Below, in pieces: positions 50,126 through 58,769 of a stretch of DNA of 64,000 nt. This stretch comes from DASZTV01 sp035550655 (lineage in GTDB: Bacteria; Actinomycetota; Actinomycetes; JAFAQI01): positions 1 through 64,000 of the forward strand of contig DASZOU010000020.1 of NCBI GenBank assembly GCA_035550655.1, read 5' to 3'. The translations under genes were made by a program, and so were the position numbers. The notes beneath the pieces are model-generated. The model did no database searches, was not told where the DNA came from, and saw nothing but the letters and a program-made list of their open reading frames with translations. How positions within the stretch are numbered: the first letter of the stretch is position 1; every line of letters begins with the position of its first letter.

Positions 50126-52781
50126 CCGGAACCTCGAGGGCCTGCGTAAGCGCGGCGTCTAGCGTCGATCCGAAGCCGACCGGGCCGTTGCCGTAGATGA
50201 CGACGACGTGTCGCAGGATCGGGTTGGGATTGGCGCCGGTCGACTGGGTGTAGATCGGCTCGACGTAGAGGATCTGGCCCGCCAGCGGAAACGCCAGCAG
50301 ATTGCCGAGGACGACCTTGGAGCTGCCGGTGCGTTCGAGGCTGAGCGCATTGGCGATGCGCGGCGTGGATTCGATCTCGTTCTGGACCTGTGCGGGTGAG
50401 TTGACCTCGTTCGCGGAGGGCAGCTCGAGCAGTGTGAAGTGTCCGTATCCGGGCCCCGGCTGAGAGTCGACGGACAGAAACGCCGACAGGTTGCGCTTGC
50501 TCAAGGTCAGCAGCGGTGAGGAGAGAGAGAACGTCGGTGGCGTCGTACCGTCCGGCGAGATCGTCATGTACGTCGCGGGCTGGGTCGGACGGCCCACCGT
50601 GATCTTGTTGCCGAGCGAGTTCGTCGTGGTGCCGGTCCCGACGGTTGGATCGCTGGACAGCCGCCAGAAGTCGTTTCCGCTGTAGAACTGTCCCGGCTCC
50701 GTCACGTGGTACTGGGTGAGCAGGCTGCGCTGGACGTTGAACAGGTCGGTTGGGTACCGCAGGTGCGGGAGCAGTGGGGCCGGAATGGCGTCCTGGGGCT
50801 TCACCAGGCCGGGAAATGCCTTCTCCCACGCCTCGAGTACGGGATCGGGATTCGGCTGCTGGTCCCAGGCATACAGGGTCACTGCGCCGCTGTAGGCATT
50901 GACCACTGCCTTCACCGAGTTGCGCATGTAGTTGACCGTGGTGTTTGGCTGCGCCACCGACGAGCCCTGCTTCGTCAGGGTCGTCGAGGTCGCGGAGCGC
51001 AGGTTGACCTGCTGCGAGTACGGATAGCTGTTCGACGTGGTGTAGCCGTCGACCACCCAGTCGATCTGGCCGTCGACCGCGACGGGGTAGACGTCTCCGT
51101 CCAGCGTCAGCCAGGGGGCGACCGCCGCGACGCGAGAGCGGGGGTTGCGGTTGTAGAGCAGCTGCGAGTGGGAGGTGAGCTCGTTGGAGAACAGGATGCT
51201 CGCGCTGCGCAGCTTCCAGGTGTAGAGGAGGCGATGGAACAACGACCCGATCGGCACGCCGCCGCTGCCGATGTACTGGTTCGTCACGGCGCCCGAAGCG
51301 CCGGTTCCGGGACGATCGAACTCAGGCTGCGTGCCCTTCACGATCGAGTACGCGGGTGAGCTCTGCCCGTAGTAGATCTGCGGCCGCGCGATGGAGAACA
51401 GTCCTTGCTGTGGGATGCCACCGGCGACGAATGCCGGATCGCCGTCGTCTGCGGTGTCGGTCGGTGCGGCGACGACGCCGTAGCCGTGCGTGTAGACGAG
51501 ATGCATGTTTGCCCATGTCCGCTGGGACTTGGGCAGGCCGGTGAGGTTCAGCTCGCGGACGGCAACCGCGACGTCCTGAAGCCGGCCGTTGACCGCGTAA
51601 CGGTCGATGTCGAGGGTGCGTTTGAAGGTGTAGAAGGACCGTTGCTGCTGCAGCGCGGTGTATGTCGGCGAGATGCGGTTCGGGTCGAGCAGCCGCACCT
51701 GTGCCACGTTGGTCGCCTGCTGTCGCAGGGTGCCGCGCTGTGCGGTCGGTGATCCCGGGAACTGCTCGACGGCAACGTTTCCCTGCAGGCCGAAGGCCTG
51801 GCGGGTAGCCGCGATGTTGCGGGCGATGAACTTCTGCTCGACGACCGAGGCGCTGGGTTTCTCCCAGAACTGCTGGACCAGCGCCGGCACGACGACCCCG
51901 GCCAGCAGCGCCGAGGCCGCCATCAGGCCGAGCGTCCAGAGCATGAGCTTGTTGCTCTGCGCGGCGACGTTGGCGAACATCAGGGCGGCACAGACCGCTG
52001 CGACCACGAGCAGCGCCAGCTTGCCGGGCAGCACGGCGTGCACGTCGGTGTAGCCGGGCCCGGTGACGACTCCACGGTTGGAGGTGGCGGTGGCGAGCCG
52101 GTCGAGCCAGTACCCGAACACCTTCAGGACCAGGTACACGCCCAGCAGCGCGGACAGGTGGATCTGCATCGCCCGGGTGAGGCGCGGGCCGCGACCTCGG
52201 ATGCGAACCGCGCCGTAGGCATACCCGGTGACGAGCAGCGCGATGATCGTCGTCCCCACGACCCGGAACAGCAGCGTGAGGACCATCCGGTGCTGCGGGT
52301 AGATGAACAGGAAGTACGACAGGTCGCGGTGGAACTGCGGGTCCTTGGTGCCGACCGTCACCGCGTTGCGCCACAGCAGCCAGGTCTGCCAGCCGCTCGC
52401 GGCGGCTGACCCTGCCTGGACTGCGAGCACCGCGACGATGACGACGAAGAGCAGCTTGCGCAACCGCCGTTCGATCCGACTGAACAGGTAGCGCCAGCGT
52501 TGCCGTGTCGGATCCGGTTTGAAGTCGGGTCGCTGCCGCACGACGACGACCAGCGTGTGGGCGACCGCCGCCGCCATGAGCGAGCCGAACGTCGCGAAGA
52601 GCAGGGCTTGGGTCCAGAACCGACGGGTGTACGTCGACTCATGGCCGACGGAGCGGAACCACAGCAGGTTCGTGTCGATGCCGACCAGCGCGTTCAGCAG
52701 CCAGCCGGCGGCGACGACCACCAGTACGCCGCTGACCAGAAGAAAGATGATGCGCCGACGGGACATTCGCGCCGCTGACAC
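50106..52781 (-). CDS. UPF0182 family membrane protein
   Basis: 891 residues. The N-terminal third has seven hydrophobic helices (first about 11-31), the rest is a large exported domain with the conserved family segments LVYTHGYGVVAAPT, QPEFDRPG and FSNELTSHSQLLYNR. UPF0182 proteins are widespread in actinobacteria and have no proven function. GTG 52781 is chosen over ATG 52766 because TAGTTT is placed exactly 6 nt before the GTG. Confidence 0.9.
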   Translation of the reverse strand: MSAARMSRRRIIFLLVSGVLVVVAAGWLLNALVGIDTNLLWFRSVGHESTYTRRFWTQALLFATFGSLMAAAVAHTLVVVVRQRPDFKPDPTRQRWRYLFSRIERRLRKLLFVVIVAVLAVQAGSAAASGWQTWLLWRNAVTVGTKDPQFHRDLSYFLFIYPQHRMVLTLLFRVVGTTIIALLVTGYAYGAVRIRGRGPRLTRAMQIHLSALLGVYLVLKVFGYWLDRLATATSNRGVVTGPGYTDVHAVLPGKLALLVVAAVCAALMFANVAAQSNKLMLWTLGLMAASALLAGVVVPALVQQFWEKPSASVVEQKFIARNIAATRQAFGLQGNVAVEQFPGSPTAQRGTLRQQATNVAQVRLLDPNRISPTYTALQQQRSFYTFKRTLDIDRYAVNGRLQDVAVAVRELNLTGLPKSQRTWANMHLVYTHGYGVVAAPTDTADDGDPAFVAGGIPQQGLFSIARPQIYYGQSSPAYSIVKGTQPEFDRPGTGASGAVTNQYIGSGGVPIGSLFHRLLYTWKLRSASILFSNELTSHSQLLYNRNPRSRVAAVAPWLTLDGDVYPVAVDGQIDWVVDGYTTSNSYPYSQQVNLRSATSTTLTKQGSSVAQPNTTVNYMRNSVKAVVNAYSGAVTLYAWDQQPNPDPVLEAWEKAFPGLVKPQDAIPAPLLPHLRYPTDLFNVQRSLLTQYHVTEPGQFYSGNDFWRLSSDPTVGTGTTTNSLGNKITVGRPTQPATYMTISPDGTTPPTFSLSSPLLTLSKRNLSAFLSVDSQPGPGYGHFTLLELPSANEVNSPAQVQNEIESTPRIANALSLERTGSSKVVLGNLLAFPLAGQILYVEPIYTQSTGANPNPILRHVVVIYGNGPVGFGSTLDAALTQALEVPATSSPG

Positions 52782-52787
52782 CAGACA

Positions 52788-52793
52788 AAACTA
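52788..52793 (-). promoter_or_regulatory. -10 box of UPF0182 gene
   Basis: TAGTTT on the minus strand, 6 nt before GTG 52781. It supports the longer start and a leaderless mRNA. Confidence 0.45.
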
Positions 52794-52821
52794 TCGGAAC
52801 CGGTGTGAGCATGATTGACCG

Positions 52822-53613
52822 ATGACCGACCCCGACGTACCGGCGCGCCGCGTGGTACGCCGCGGGCTGCGCGCGATCGACCGGAACGAGGCCCTGTTGT
52901 CGTTCGTGCGCCGGCTGCGCGAGCGGCTGCCGGGCGATGAGGATTTCGGCGATCCGCTGTCCACCGCGCGGTTCGGCCATCTCGAGGTGGCGAACGAGCA
53001 GTGGACCGAGCTGACGGAGAACCGGCCGGGCGTGGTTCGTGAGATCGGCCGCGGCGCGCTTCAGCTCTGGCAGTCCGTGCTCGAGGCCCGCGGCCACGAC
53101 CACGGCGACGAGCAGCTCACCGTCGTGTTCACCGATCTCGTGGACTTCTCGACGTGGGCGCTCTCCGCGGGCGACGACGAGACGCTTCGATTGCTGCGCG
53201 ATGTCGCCGTCGCGATCGAGCCACCGGTGAAGCGTCGCGGCGGCGAGGTGGTCAAGCGCCTTGGGGACGGGATGATGGCGGTCTTCGTCTCACCGCGCGA
53301 CGCGTTCGATGCTCTCGTCGAGGCGAACGCAAACCTCCGTGAGGTCAAAGCCGGCAAGTACCACCCGCGGATCCGCGCGGGCATGCACACCGGGAGCCCG
53401 CGGCGACTCGGCGGGGACTACCTCGGCGTAGACGTGAACATCGCGGCACGCGTCGCGCAGAAGGCGGCTGCGGGGGAGATCCTCGCCTCACAGTCGACTG
53501 TCGCGCTGCTGGACCCGGAGCGCGTCGTGTCGAAGAAGAAGCGCACGTTCGCCCTGCTCAAGGTGAAGGGCGTTCCCGATGAGCTCGAGGTCTACGCCGT
53601 CAGCCCCGTCTAA
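52822..53613 (+). CDS. Class III adenylate/guanylate cyclase domain protein
   Basis: 263 residues. The catalytic domain (about 95-262) has the metal Asp pair in VFTDLVDFST, then KRLGDGMMAVF and the nucleotide-site GVDVNIAARVAQKA with the conserved Asn and Arg. Lys in VVKRLGDG fits an ATP-type base contact, so cAMP is the likelier product. The N-terminal 90 residues are helical and of unknown type; no transmembrane segment. CATGAT 6 nt before the ATG is a weak -10. Confidence 0.85.
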   Translation: MTDPDVPARRVVRRGLRAIDRNEALLSFVRRLRERLPGDEDFGDPLSTARFGHLEVANEQWTELTENRPGVVREIGRGALQLWQSVLEARGHDHGDEQLTVVFTDLVDFSTWALSAGDDETLRLLRDVAVAIEPPVKRRGGEVVKRLGDGMMAVFVSPRDAFDALVEANANLREVKAGKYHPRIRAGMHTGSPRRLGGDYLGVDVNIAARVAQKAAAGEILASQSTVALLDPERVVSKKKRTFALLKVKGVPDELEVYAVSPV

Positions 53614-56459
53614 GGCCGATGGGCCGGGAACTGGATCACCTGCTGGAAGGTGGGCCGGTTCTGCCAGTCGATCAGCGGCTGCGTGACGACGCCGAGCGGG
53701 CGGAAGCTGATCGCGTCGTACAGCGGCAGCGTCTCGCCCGGCTTCCCGGTTGCGGCGCGGTCAGCGATCAGCTCGCTGTTGACCCGCCACCTTGCGACCT
53801 TCGCGGTGCCGTTCTCTCCCTGCAGCGTCCGGTAGACGTGAAGGAGCACGGCGTCGATCGCCCGGTGGCAGTCGGCCGGTCCGCCGCCGCACCACTTGCT
53901 CGTGATCACCGAGGTGAACGGGTCGAGCGGGTGCAGGCCTCGGAGCTGCTGCAGCGTCTTCTGCATGTAGCCCTCCCAGCCCGCGTCGTACGCGCTCCCC
54001 AAGTGGGCGTCGCCGCTGTTGGGGGTGTTCACGAACTGCATCGGCAGGATGCTGTAGCCGCTGGTCGTCGCGCCGCCGGTGCTGCTCTGGCCGCCGATCC
54101 CGCCGCCGCCCAGCAGCTTGTCGTAGACCGCTTCGATCAGCTCAGGCTCGAGCTCGTCCATGATCGCGACCGCGGCGTGGTCCGCGTACTGACCCGCACC
54201 TGCATGCGCCCGCCGGCGGTGCGCTCCGGAGGAGCGCCAGCCGGCAAGCACCGAGAGCATGCGGCGCACGCCGGAGGGCTCCTGCTGGCCGCGTTCGTAC
54301 GCCAGCAGCTGCGGCAGCACAGTGAGCCCGTCGAGGTCCTGGCTGGCCGCGGTCTCCATCGCCTTCACCACGTCGGCGCGGGTCAGCTTGTGGTGGGTGA
54401 TCCTGATCTGGTGCTGGAGCTGGTGGACGAGCATCTGGGACCGGTACGTCGGGCCGTAGCCGTACTGGTCGTCGGCGGCGGAGAAGCCGGGAGCCGGCTT
54501 GTTGTTCCAGCTGACGAAGAACCCCTGCTTCGGGTCGGTCTCGTGCACGTGCCTCGCGGGTGAGAGGAACCCGCGCCACTCCGCCTTGCCGGTGCCCCAC
54601 GTCGGCAGGTTCGGGTCCGCTCCCTTCGCGCGGATCGGGTCCCGTCCGCTCACGAAGTAGGCCGTGTGCTTGTCGTCGACGTAGAACCAGTTGAACGTGT
54701 ACTGGATCTCCGCTGCGCCCTTGCGCCACGTCTTCACGCTTCGCGTCTGCTTCGGGTCGCCCCATCGCAGGAAGCCCGTGACGGAGTCGACGTCGTGGTT
54801 GTACGTGCTGCGCTGGTCGACGACCGCGACCGGCTTGCCGTGGACCGCCGTCCAGCCCTGCACGACGCCGTGCCGGGTCAGGTAGATGTCGTGGTTGATC
54901 GTCACGGGCGCGCCGAGCCCGGCGGGCTTCGTGAAGGCCGTCTCGGTGAAGGTCTCGTGCTTCATCGCCACGCACTTCCCGCGGTACCGGTAGTACGCAC
55001 CGGTGGCCGAAGGCGCGCCACCGCCGGGCTTGCACACCTGCTCGACGCGCTGGTCGATCAGGTCGCTGCCCGCGGACGTCGCCGACCAGGCGTAGTCGGC
55101 GCCGCGACCGAGCTCGACCAGACCGGTCCCCGGGAAGGAAGCGCCTTCTGCGTGGTAGTCGGGTGCGCTGATCTCCTCCTCGGAGAGGATCTGCGGCGCG
55201 AAGTAGGACACCTGCGGTCCGAACACCGCGATCGGGTGGTGCGCCTTCGTCTCCTTCGCGTCGACGACGAGCGCATTGCTCATGTGCTTCGGCATGTCCT
55301 GCAACGACGCGATCGTCGCGAGCGCGGTCGGGTTGACTGCGGTGAGGTTGCAGTTCGGGGTGGTGTCGGTCGGCCCGCCCGTCAGCGTCGAGCTGTCGGG
55401 CAACGCGGTGAGCTTCGGGTTCGGGTGCTTCACGATCTCGTACGGGAAGCGCTTGTCGACCACGGTGGTCTGCGCGCCGGGGTCGTTCTGCTCGCGGAAC
55501 TCCGTGAACGCGCGGGCGCCGGCTGCAGCGCCGAGGTGCTGGCGCAGGTACTTGTACAACGCGGCGTTCGCCACCTCCGCGCCGCCGCCCTTGCCGAAGA
55601 TGCCGCCGATCAGGCCCGCGACGTCCACGACGTCAGCGGGCGTCCACGGCTGCGGCGGGCCGACGGTTGCTGCGTAGTCACCGTCGAGCAGCGTCGGGTC
55701 GAGCTGGGCTTTGGCGATCCACGCGTTCACGCCGGCTACGTACGACGTGAGCATGTCCTTGGCGAGCTGGCCTTCGTGGCCGTACTCCTTGGGGAGCCGG
55801 TCGATCTGGGTCTGGGCCTGGGCAGGGGTGTAGGGCGCGAGCAGCAGCTCGTCGTGATCCATCTGCTCGTCGGCGCAAGACGGTCCGATGAACTCGCTCA
55901 GCTGCCCCGCGCCGTAGTGGCGCAGCACGTCCATGAGGAACAACCGGTCCTCGGCCTGCGCGTAGCCGGCCCCGAACGCCGCGGCTTCATCCGTCGCGCC
56001 ATAGATGTGCGGCACGTCGTACGCATCCCGGACGATCTTGACCTCGCCGGCGGGGAACTGCGAGCTACTCGGGGCTTCGGTGCGAAGGACGTCGGCCGGC
56101 CGCACGCCGAACGACTCGTCGTCGTAGTACTTGCCCAGTGATGCGTCGGTGAGCGTCGGGTAGCCGTACAGCAGGTTCTCGTACTTTCCGAGCTGGTCCT
56201 GGCTGTGCGGCGCGCGCGCCTTGGTGAGCTCGAACCCCGCAATCTGCGCCGCGGTCACGCTGCCGTTCTCGCCGGGTGGGAGGATGCTCATCGCCCGGCC
56301 CTTGGCGTAGTCGCCGGCCCGGTACGCCTGGCTCGGCAGCTTCACGTGCGCCGCAGCGTGCGCGCGGGACTGCGCAGCTGCCGGAACGGCGGCAAGCGAC
56401 AGCGCAGCGGCCGAAGCGCCGAGGATTGCAAGGGCGCTGCGCGCCGAGAACGAAGGCAT
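53610..56459 (-). CDS. Secreted penicillin acylase family protein (Ntn hydrolase)
   Basis: 949 residues with a Sec signal (about 1-29). Family layout: alpha chain with IVRDAYDVPHIYGATDEAAAFGAGYAQAEDRLF, then a spacer and the autocatalytic cleavage site before Ser394 in HMSNALVVDA; that serine becomes the N-terminal nucleophile of the beta chain. Larger than the usual ~800 residues, with a Gly-rich insertion near residue 775 (GGGGIGGQSSTGG). Natural roles include acyl-homoserine lactone or acyl-lipid amide cleavage. Convergent with the cyclase, sharing four bases at the stops. Confidence 0.88.
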   Translation of the reverse strand: MPSFSARSALAILGASAAALSLAAVPAAAQSRAHAAAHVKLPSQAYRAGDYAKGRAMSILPPGENGSVTAAQIAGFELTKARAPHSQDQLGKYENLLYGYPTLTDASLGKYYDDESFGVRPADVLRTEAPSSSQFPAGEVKIVRDAYDVPHIYGATDEAAAFGAGYAQAEDRLFLMDVLRHYGAGQLSEFIGPSCADEQMDHDELLLAPYTPAQAQTQIDRLPKEYGHEGQLAKDMLTSYVAGVNAWIAKAQLDPTLLDGDYAATVGPPQPWTPADVVDVAGLIGGIFGKGGGAEVANAALYKYLRQHLGAAAGARAFTEFREQNDPGAQTTVVDKRFPYEIVKHPNPKLTALPDSSTLTGGPTDTTPNCNLTAVNPTALATIASLQDMPKHMSNALVVDAKETKAHHPIAVFGPQVSYFAPQILSEEEISAPDYHAEGASFPGTGLVELGRGADYAWSATSAGSDLIDQRVEQVCKPGGGAPSATGAYYRYRGKCVAMKHETFTETAFTKPAGLGAPVTINHDIYLTRHGVVQGWTAVHGKPVAVVDQRSTYNHDVDSVTGFLRWGDPKQTRSVKTWRKGAAEIQYTFNWFYVDDKHTAYFVSGRDPIRAKGADPNLPTWGTGKAEWRGFLSPARHVHETDPKQGFFVSWNNKPAPGFSAADDQYGYGPTYRSQMLVHQLQHQIRITHHKLTRADVVKAMETAASQDLDGLTVLPQLLAYERGQQEPSGVRRMLSVLAGWRSSGAHRRRAHAGAGQYADHAAVAIMDELEPELIEAVYDKLLGGGGIGGQSSTGGATTSGYSILPMQFVNTPNSGDAHLGSAYDAGWEGYMQKTLQQLRGLHPLDPFTSVITSKWCGGGPADCHRAIDAVLLHVYRTLQGENGTAKVARWRVNSELIADRAATGKPGETLPLYDAISFRPLGVVTQPLIDWQNRPTFQQVIQFPAHRP

Positions 56460-56472
56460 CCCCGGAGCCTAT

Positions 56473-57207
56473 TCAGGGGTTGAGCTTCGCCGCCGTCCAG
56501 GCCTCGCAAACGAACGGCAGGAAGAAGCTGCCTTCCGGTACGGCGTTCGTGGCTGCATCGAGGAGGCGCTCACGCTCCGCCGGCGACGCCGTGATCGTGA
56601 CGCTGACCGACCCGATCAACGCAGCAACGCGCGCCCGGTTGTAGGGCAGCGCGTACGGCACGATCAGCCGCTGCGGCGTGGTGAACAGCCCGGAGGGGTC
56701 GAACGGCGGCTGGACATCGTCGCCCGGCATGCTCGCGCTGCACTCGTCCGGTGCCGCCATCTCCGCGAGCCGCCGGCTGATCGGGTCGTCGGCATCGAGC
56801 AGGTTCCACATCGCTGCCATGACGCCGCCGGGACGCAGGACGCGATGGATCTCAGCGAGTGCCCGGGGGGCGTCGAACCAGTGCCATGCCTGGCCGACGA
56901 ACACCGCATCGACGCTCTCGTCGGGCAGCGGGATCGCCTCCGCGGTGCCCGGGAGCGCGGTGGCCTCGGGCGCGATCAGGGCGCGCATCTCGTCGAGCGG
57001 CTCGACCGCCGTCACCGACAGGCCGAGGTCGAGCAGGTTGTTCGTGAGCGGTCCGGTCCCGGCAGCAAGGTCGAGCACCTCCGCCGCCCAGTCGGGGAGG
57101 CACTGCAGCAGGATCTCTCGTGGATAGCCGGGCCGGCCGGCCTTGTAGTTCGCTGCCGCCGGCCCGAACGACGTACGCCGCGTCTCCCACTCCGCGGCAT
57201 CCGTCAC
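56473..57207 (-). CDS. Class I SAM-dependent methyltransferase
   Basis: 244 residues from the GTG overlapping the purU stop. SAM-binding motif I is VLDLAAGTGPLTNNL, the acidic residue after strand 2 is in VTAVEPLDEM, and the post-motif segment is AEAIPLPDESVDAVFVGQAWHWFD, typical of the Methyltransf_11 group. The rest of the frame upstream is the purU shadow. Substrate unknown; coupling to the folate gene purU may reflect one-carbon metabolism or mere neighbourhood. Confidence 0.85.
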   Translation of the reverse strand: MTDAAEWETRRTSFGPAAANYKAGRPGYPREILLQCLPDWAAEVLDLAAGTGPLTNNLLDLGLSVTAVEPLDEMRALIAPEATALPGTAEAIPLPDESVDAVFVGQAWHWFDAPRALAEIHRVLRPGGVMAAMWNLLDADDPISRRLAEMAAPDECSASMPGDDVQPPFDPSGLFTTPQRLIVPYALPYNRARVAALIGSVSVTITASPAERERLLDAATNAVPEGSFFLPFVCEAWTAAKLNP

Positions 57208-58046
57208 GGAAACACCACCGTCCGGGTTCCATCGAGCAGCACCCTGTGCTCGAGATGCCATCTCACCGCACGCGCGAGCGCGATGCACTCGAGGTCCCGC
57301 CCGACCGCGGCGAGGGCGGCCGGGTCCTGCTGGTGGCTGACCCGCGCGATCTCCTGCTCGATGATCGGTCCCTCGTCGAGGTCGGCCGTCACGTAGTGCG
57401 CCGTCGCGCCGATCAGCTTCACGCCGCGTTGGTACGCCTGCTCGTACGGCCGGCCGCCACGAAAGCTCGGCAGGAACGAGTGGTGGATGTTGATGATCCG
57501 GCCGGGCAACGCGTCGCAGAGCGCCGGCGTGAGGATCTGCATGTAGCGGGCCAGAACGACGAGGTCCGCGCCCGTCTGCTCGACCAGCTCGAGGATGTGC
57601 CCTTCCTGGACGGAACGGTTCGCCGTATCGACGGGCAGGTGGTGGAACGGCACGTCGTACGACGTTGCGAGCGATCCGAGGTCCGGATGGTTCGACGCCA
57701 CCGCCGCCAGCTGACCGGGGAGGTAGCCACTGCGCCAGCGGTAGAGCAGGTCGGCCAGGCAGTGGCCCTGTTTCGACACCATCACCAGGACGTTGGGCCG
57801 CTCCGCCTCGTCGTGCAGCTCCGCACTCATCCCGAAGGCGAGCGCCAAGTCGCCGAAGTCGGCGCGAAGCGCCGACGAGGACACGGACGAATCGAAGTGC
57901 ACCCGCATGAAGAACGTCGAGGTGACCGGGCTGCCGTACTGCTGCGAGTCGAGGATGTTGCAGTTGCGCTCGGCCAGGAAGCCGGAGACGGCGTGGACGA
58001 TGCCTGGCCGGTCCGGGCATGACAGCGTCAAAACGAGCTCGCCCAC
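57204..58046 (-). CDS. purU: Formyltetrahydrofolate deformylase
   Basis: Releases formate from 10-formyl-THF, balancing one-carbon pools and feeding purine synthesis. 280 residues: an N-terminal ACT domain (LTLSCPDRPGIVHAVSGF, 5-80) and a formyltransferase-like catalytic domain with SNHPDL, INIHHSFLPSFRG and GATAHYVTADLDEGPII, where the Asn-His-Asp set is present. The GTG start is fixed by the ACT domain, which begins at residue 4. That start codon lies inside a perfect 15-bp hairpin. Confidence 0.94.
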   Translation of the reverse strand: MGELVLTLSCPDRPGIVHAVSGFLAERNCNILDSQQYGSPVTSTFFMRVHFDSSVSSSALRADFGDLALAFGMSAELHDEAERPNVLVMVSKQGHCLADLLYRWRSGYLPGQLAAVASNHPDLGSLATSYDVPFHHLPVDTANRSVQEGHILELVEQTGADLVVLARYMQILTPALCDALPGRIINIHHSFLPSFRGGRPYEQAYQRGVKLIGATAHYVTADLDEGPIIEQEIARVSHQQDPAALAAVGRDLECIALARAVRWHLEHRVLLDGTRTVVFP

Positions 58047-58072
58047 GTGACCAGCCTGTCACGTGGGCGAGC
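58037..58072 (-). terminator. 15-bp hairpin across the purU start codon
   Basis: Perfect 15-bp arms (58037-58051 and 58058-58072) with a 6-nt loop. On the minus strand the stem is followed by TCGTTTTG, so it has the form of a terminator for the upstream yceI transcript. Its 3' arm includes the purU GTG (58046-58044) and the next codons. It could therefore also mask the purU start. Confidence 0.55.
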
Positions 58073-58086
58073 GAGCCGAGCGCGCC

Positions 58087-58131
58087 TACTTGCGCCGCAC
58101 CGCGGCAGCGTTACTTGCGCCGCACCGCGGC
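58087..58131. repeat. 25-bp-period tandem duplication at the yceI 3' end
   Basis: Two identical 20-bp copies (58087-58106 and 58112-58131) separated by 5 bp. The second copy encodes the last residues of YceI (AAVRRK) and its stop. The first copy lies just past the stop and would spell the same residues in another frame. This is a simple recent duplication. Confidence 0.85.
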
Positions 58132-58671
58132 GATGTCGAAGTCCAGCTTGATCTTCTCGCTCACGACTACGCCGCCGGAACCGAGCGGGGCGTTGAAGCT
58201 GACGCCGAAGTCCGTGCGGTTGATCACCGTGTGGCCTTCGAAGCCGAGGCGGAAGTTGCCCCACGGGTCGTCGGCCGCACCGGTGAGCTCGAGGTCGATC
58301 GAAACCGGCTTCGTGACGTTCTTGATCGTCAGGTCGCCGTGGAGGCGGTAGGTGTCATCGCCGGTCTTCTCCGCGCCCGTGCTCACGAAGGTGATCGTGG
58401 GGTAGGTCTCGACCTCGAGGAAGTCCGAGTTGCGCACGTGGTCATCGCGCATCTGGTTGCCGGTGTCGATGCTGGCGGCCTTGATCTCCACCCGCGCCGA
58501 GCTGTTCGCGACGTTGTCCTCGTCGACGTGGATCTCCGCGGTGAAGTCCTGGAACGAGCCGCGGACGGTCGTGACCATCGCGTGCTTGGCCGCAAAGCCG
58601 AGCCGGCTGTGGGCGACGTCGACGTCGTACTCGCCGGTGAGGGTCGGGGTGGAAAGCGTCTGAGTGGTCAT
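58111..58671 (-). CDS. YceI family protein (lipocalin-like isoprenoid binder)
   Basis: 186 residues forming the YceI beta-barrel: GEYDVDVAHSRLGFAAKHAMVTTVRGSF, VEIKAASIDTGN, RDDHVRNSDFLEVETYPTITF and LTIKNVTKPVSIDLELTG. Family structures hold a polyisoprenoid or quinone-like ligand. No signal peptide, so it is cytoplasmic here. A strong AGGAGGA lies before the ATG. The divergent MarR gene and two shared palindromes point to regulation by that repressor. Confidence 0.92.
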   Translation of the reverse strand: MTTQTLSTPTLTGEYDVDVAHSRLGFAAKHAMVTTVRGSFQDFTAEIHVDEDNVANSSARVEIKAASIDTGNQMRDDHVRNSDFLEVETYPTITFVSTGAEKTGDDTYRLHGDLTIKNVTKPVSIDLELTGAADDPWGNFRLGFEGHTVINRTDFGVSFNAPLGSGGVVVSEKIKLDFDIAAVRRK

Positions 58672-58695
58672 TGGGTCCTCCTAGATGGCTGTTAC

Positions 58696-58707
58696 TTGCA
58701 TCTGCAA
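58696..58707. promoter_or_regulatory. MarR operator candidate 1
   Basis: TTGCA-TC-TGCAA, a perfect 5-bp inverted repeat extended by GTT...AAC further out. It lies at the expected yceI transcription start (about 58704). Confidence 0.6.
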
Positions 58708-58710
58708 CAA

Positions 58711-58739
58711 ACCTTAGACCAGATTTATTGCGTGCGCAA
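58711..58739 (-). promoter_or_regulatory. yceI promoter
   Basis: Minus-strand -35 TTGCGC (58739-58734) and -10 TAAGGT (58716-58711) with a 17-bp spacer. The -35 lies inside operator candidate 2, and operator 1 covers the start site. Confidence 0.5.
58728..58739. promoter_or_regulatory. MarR operator candidate 2
   Basis: TTGCG-TG-CGCAA, the same architecture as site 1. The centres are 32 bp apart, about three helical turns. It overlaps the yceI -35 and lies where a marR -35 would be. The reverse strand, TACTTGCGCACGCAATAAA, resembles the E. coli marO operator. Confidence 0.6.
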
Positions 58740-58757
58740 GTACCCGCCAAAAGGTCG

Positions 58758-58763
58758 TATCCT
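58758..58763 (+). promoter_or_regulatory. -10 box of marR-like gene
   Basis: TATCCT, 6 nt before ATG 58770, no Shine-Dalgarno: a leaderless start. Confidence 0.45.
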
Positions 58764-58769
58764 GTTGGC

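Noticed and set aside
52810..52815. CATGAT as leaderless -10 of the cyclase gene
   Set aside because: Spacing is right but the first base is C, not T; left as a weak candidate and not counted among the thirteen.
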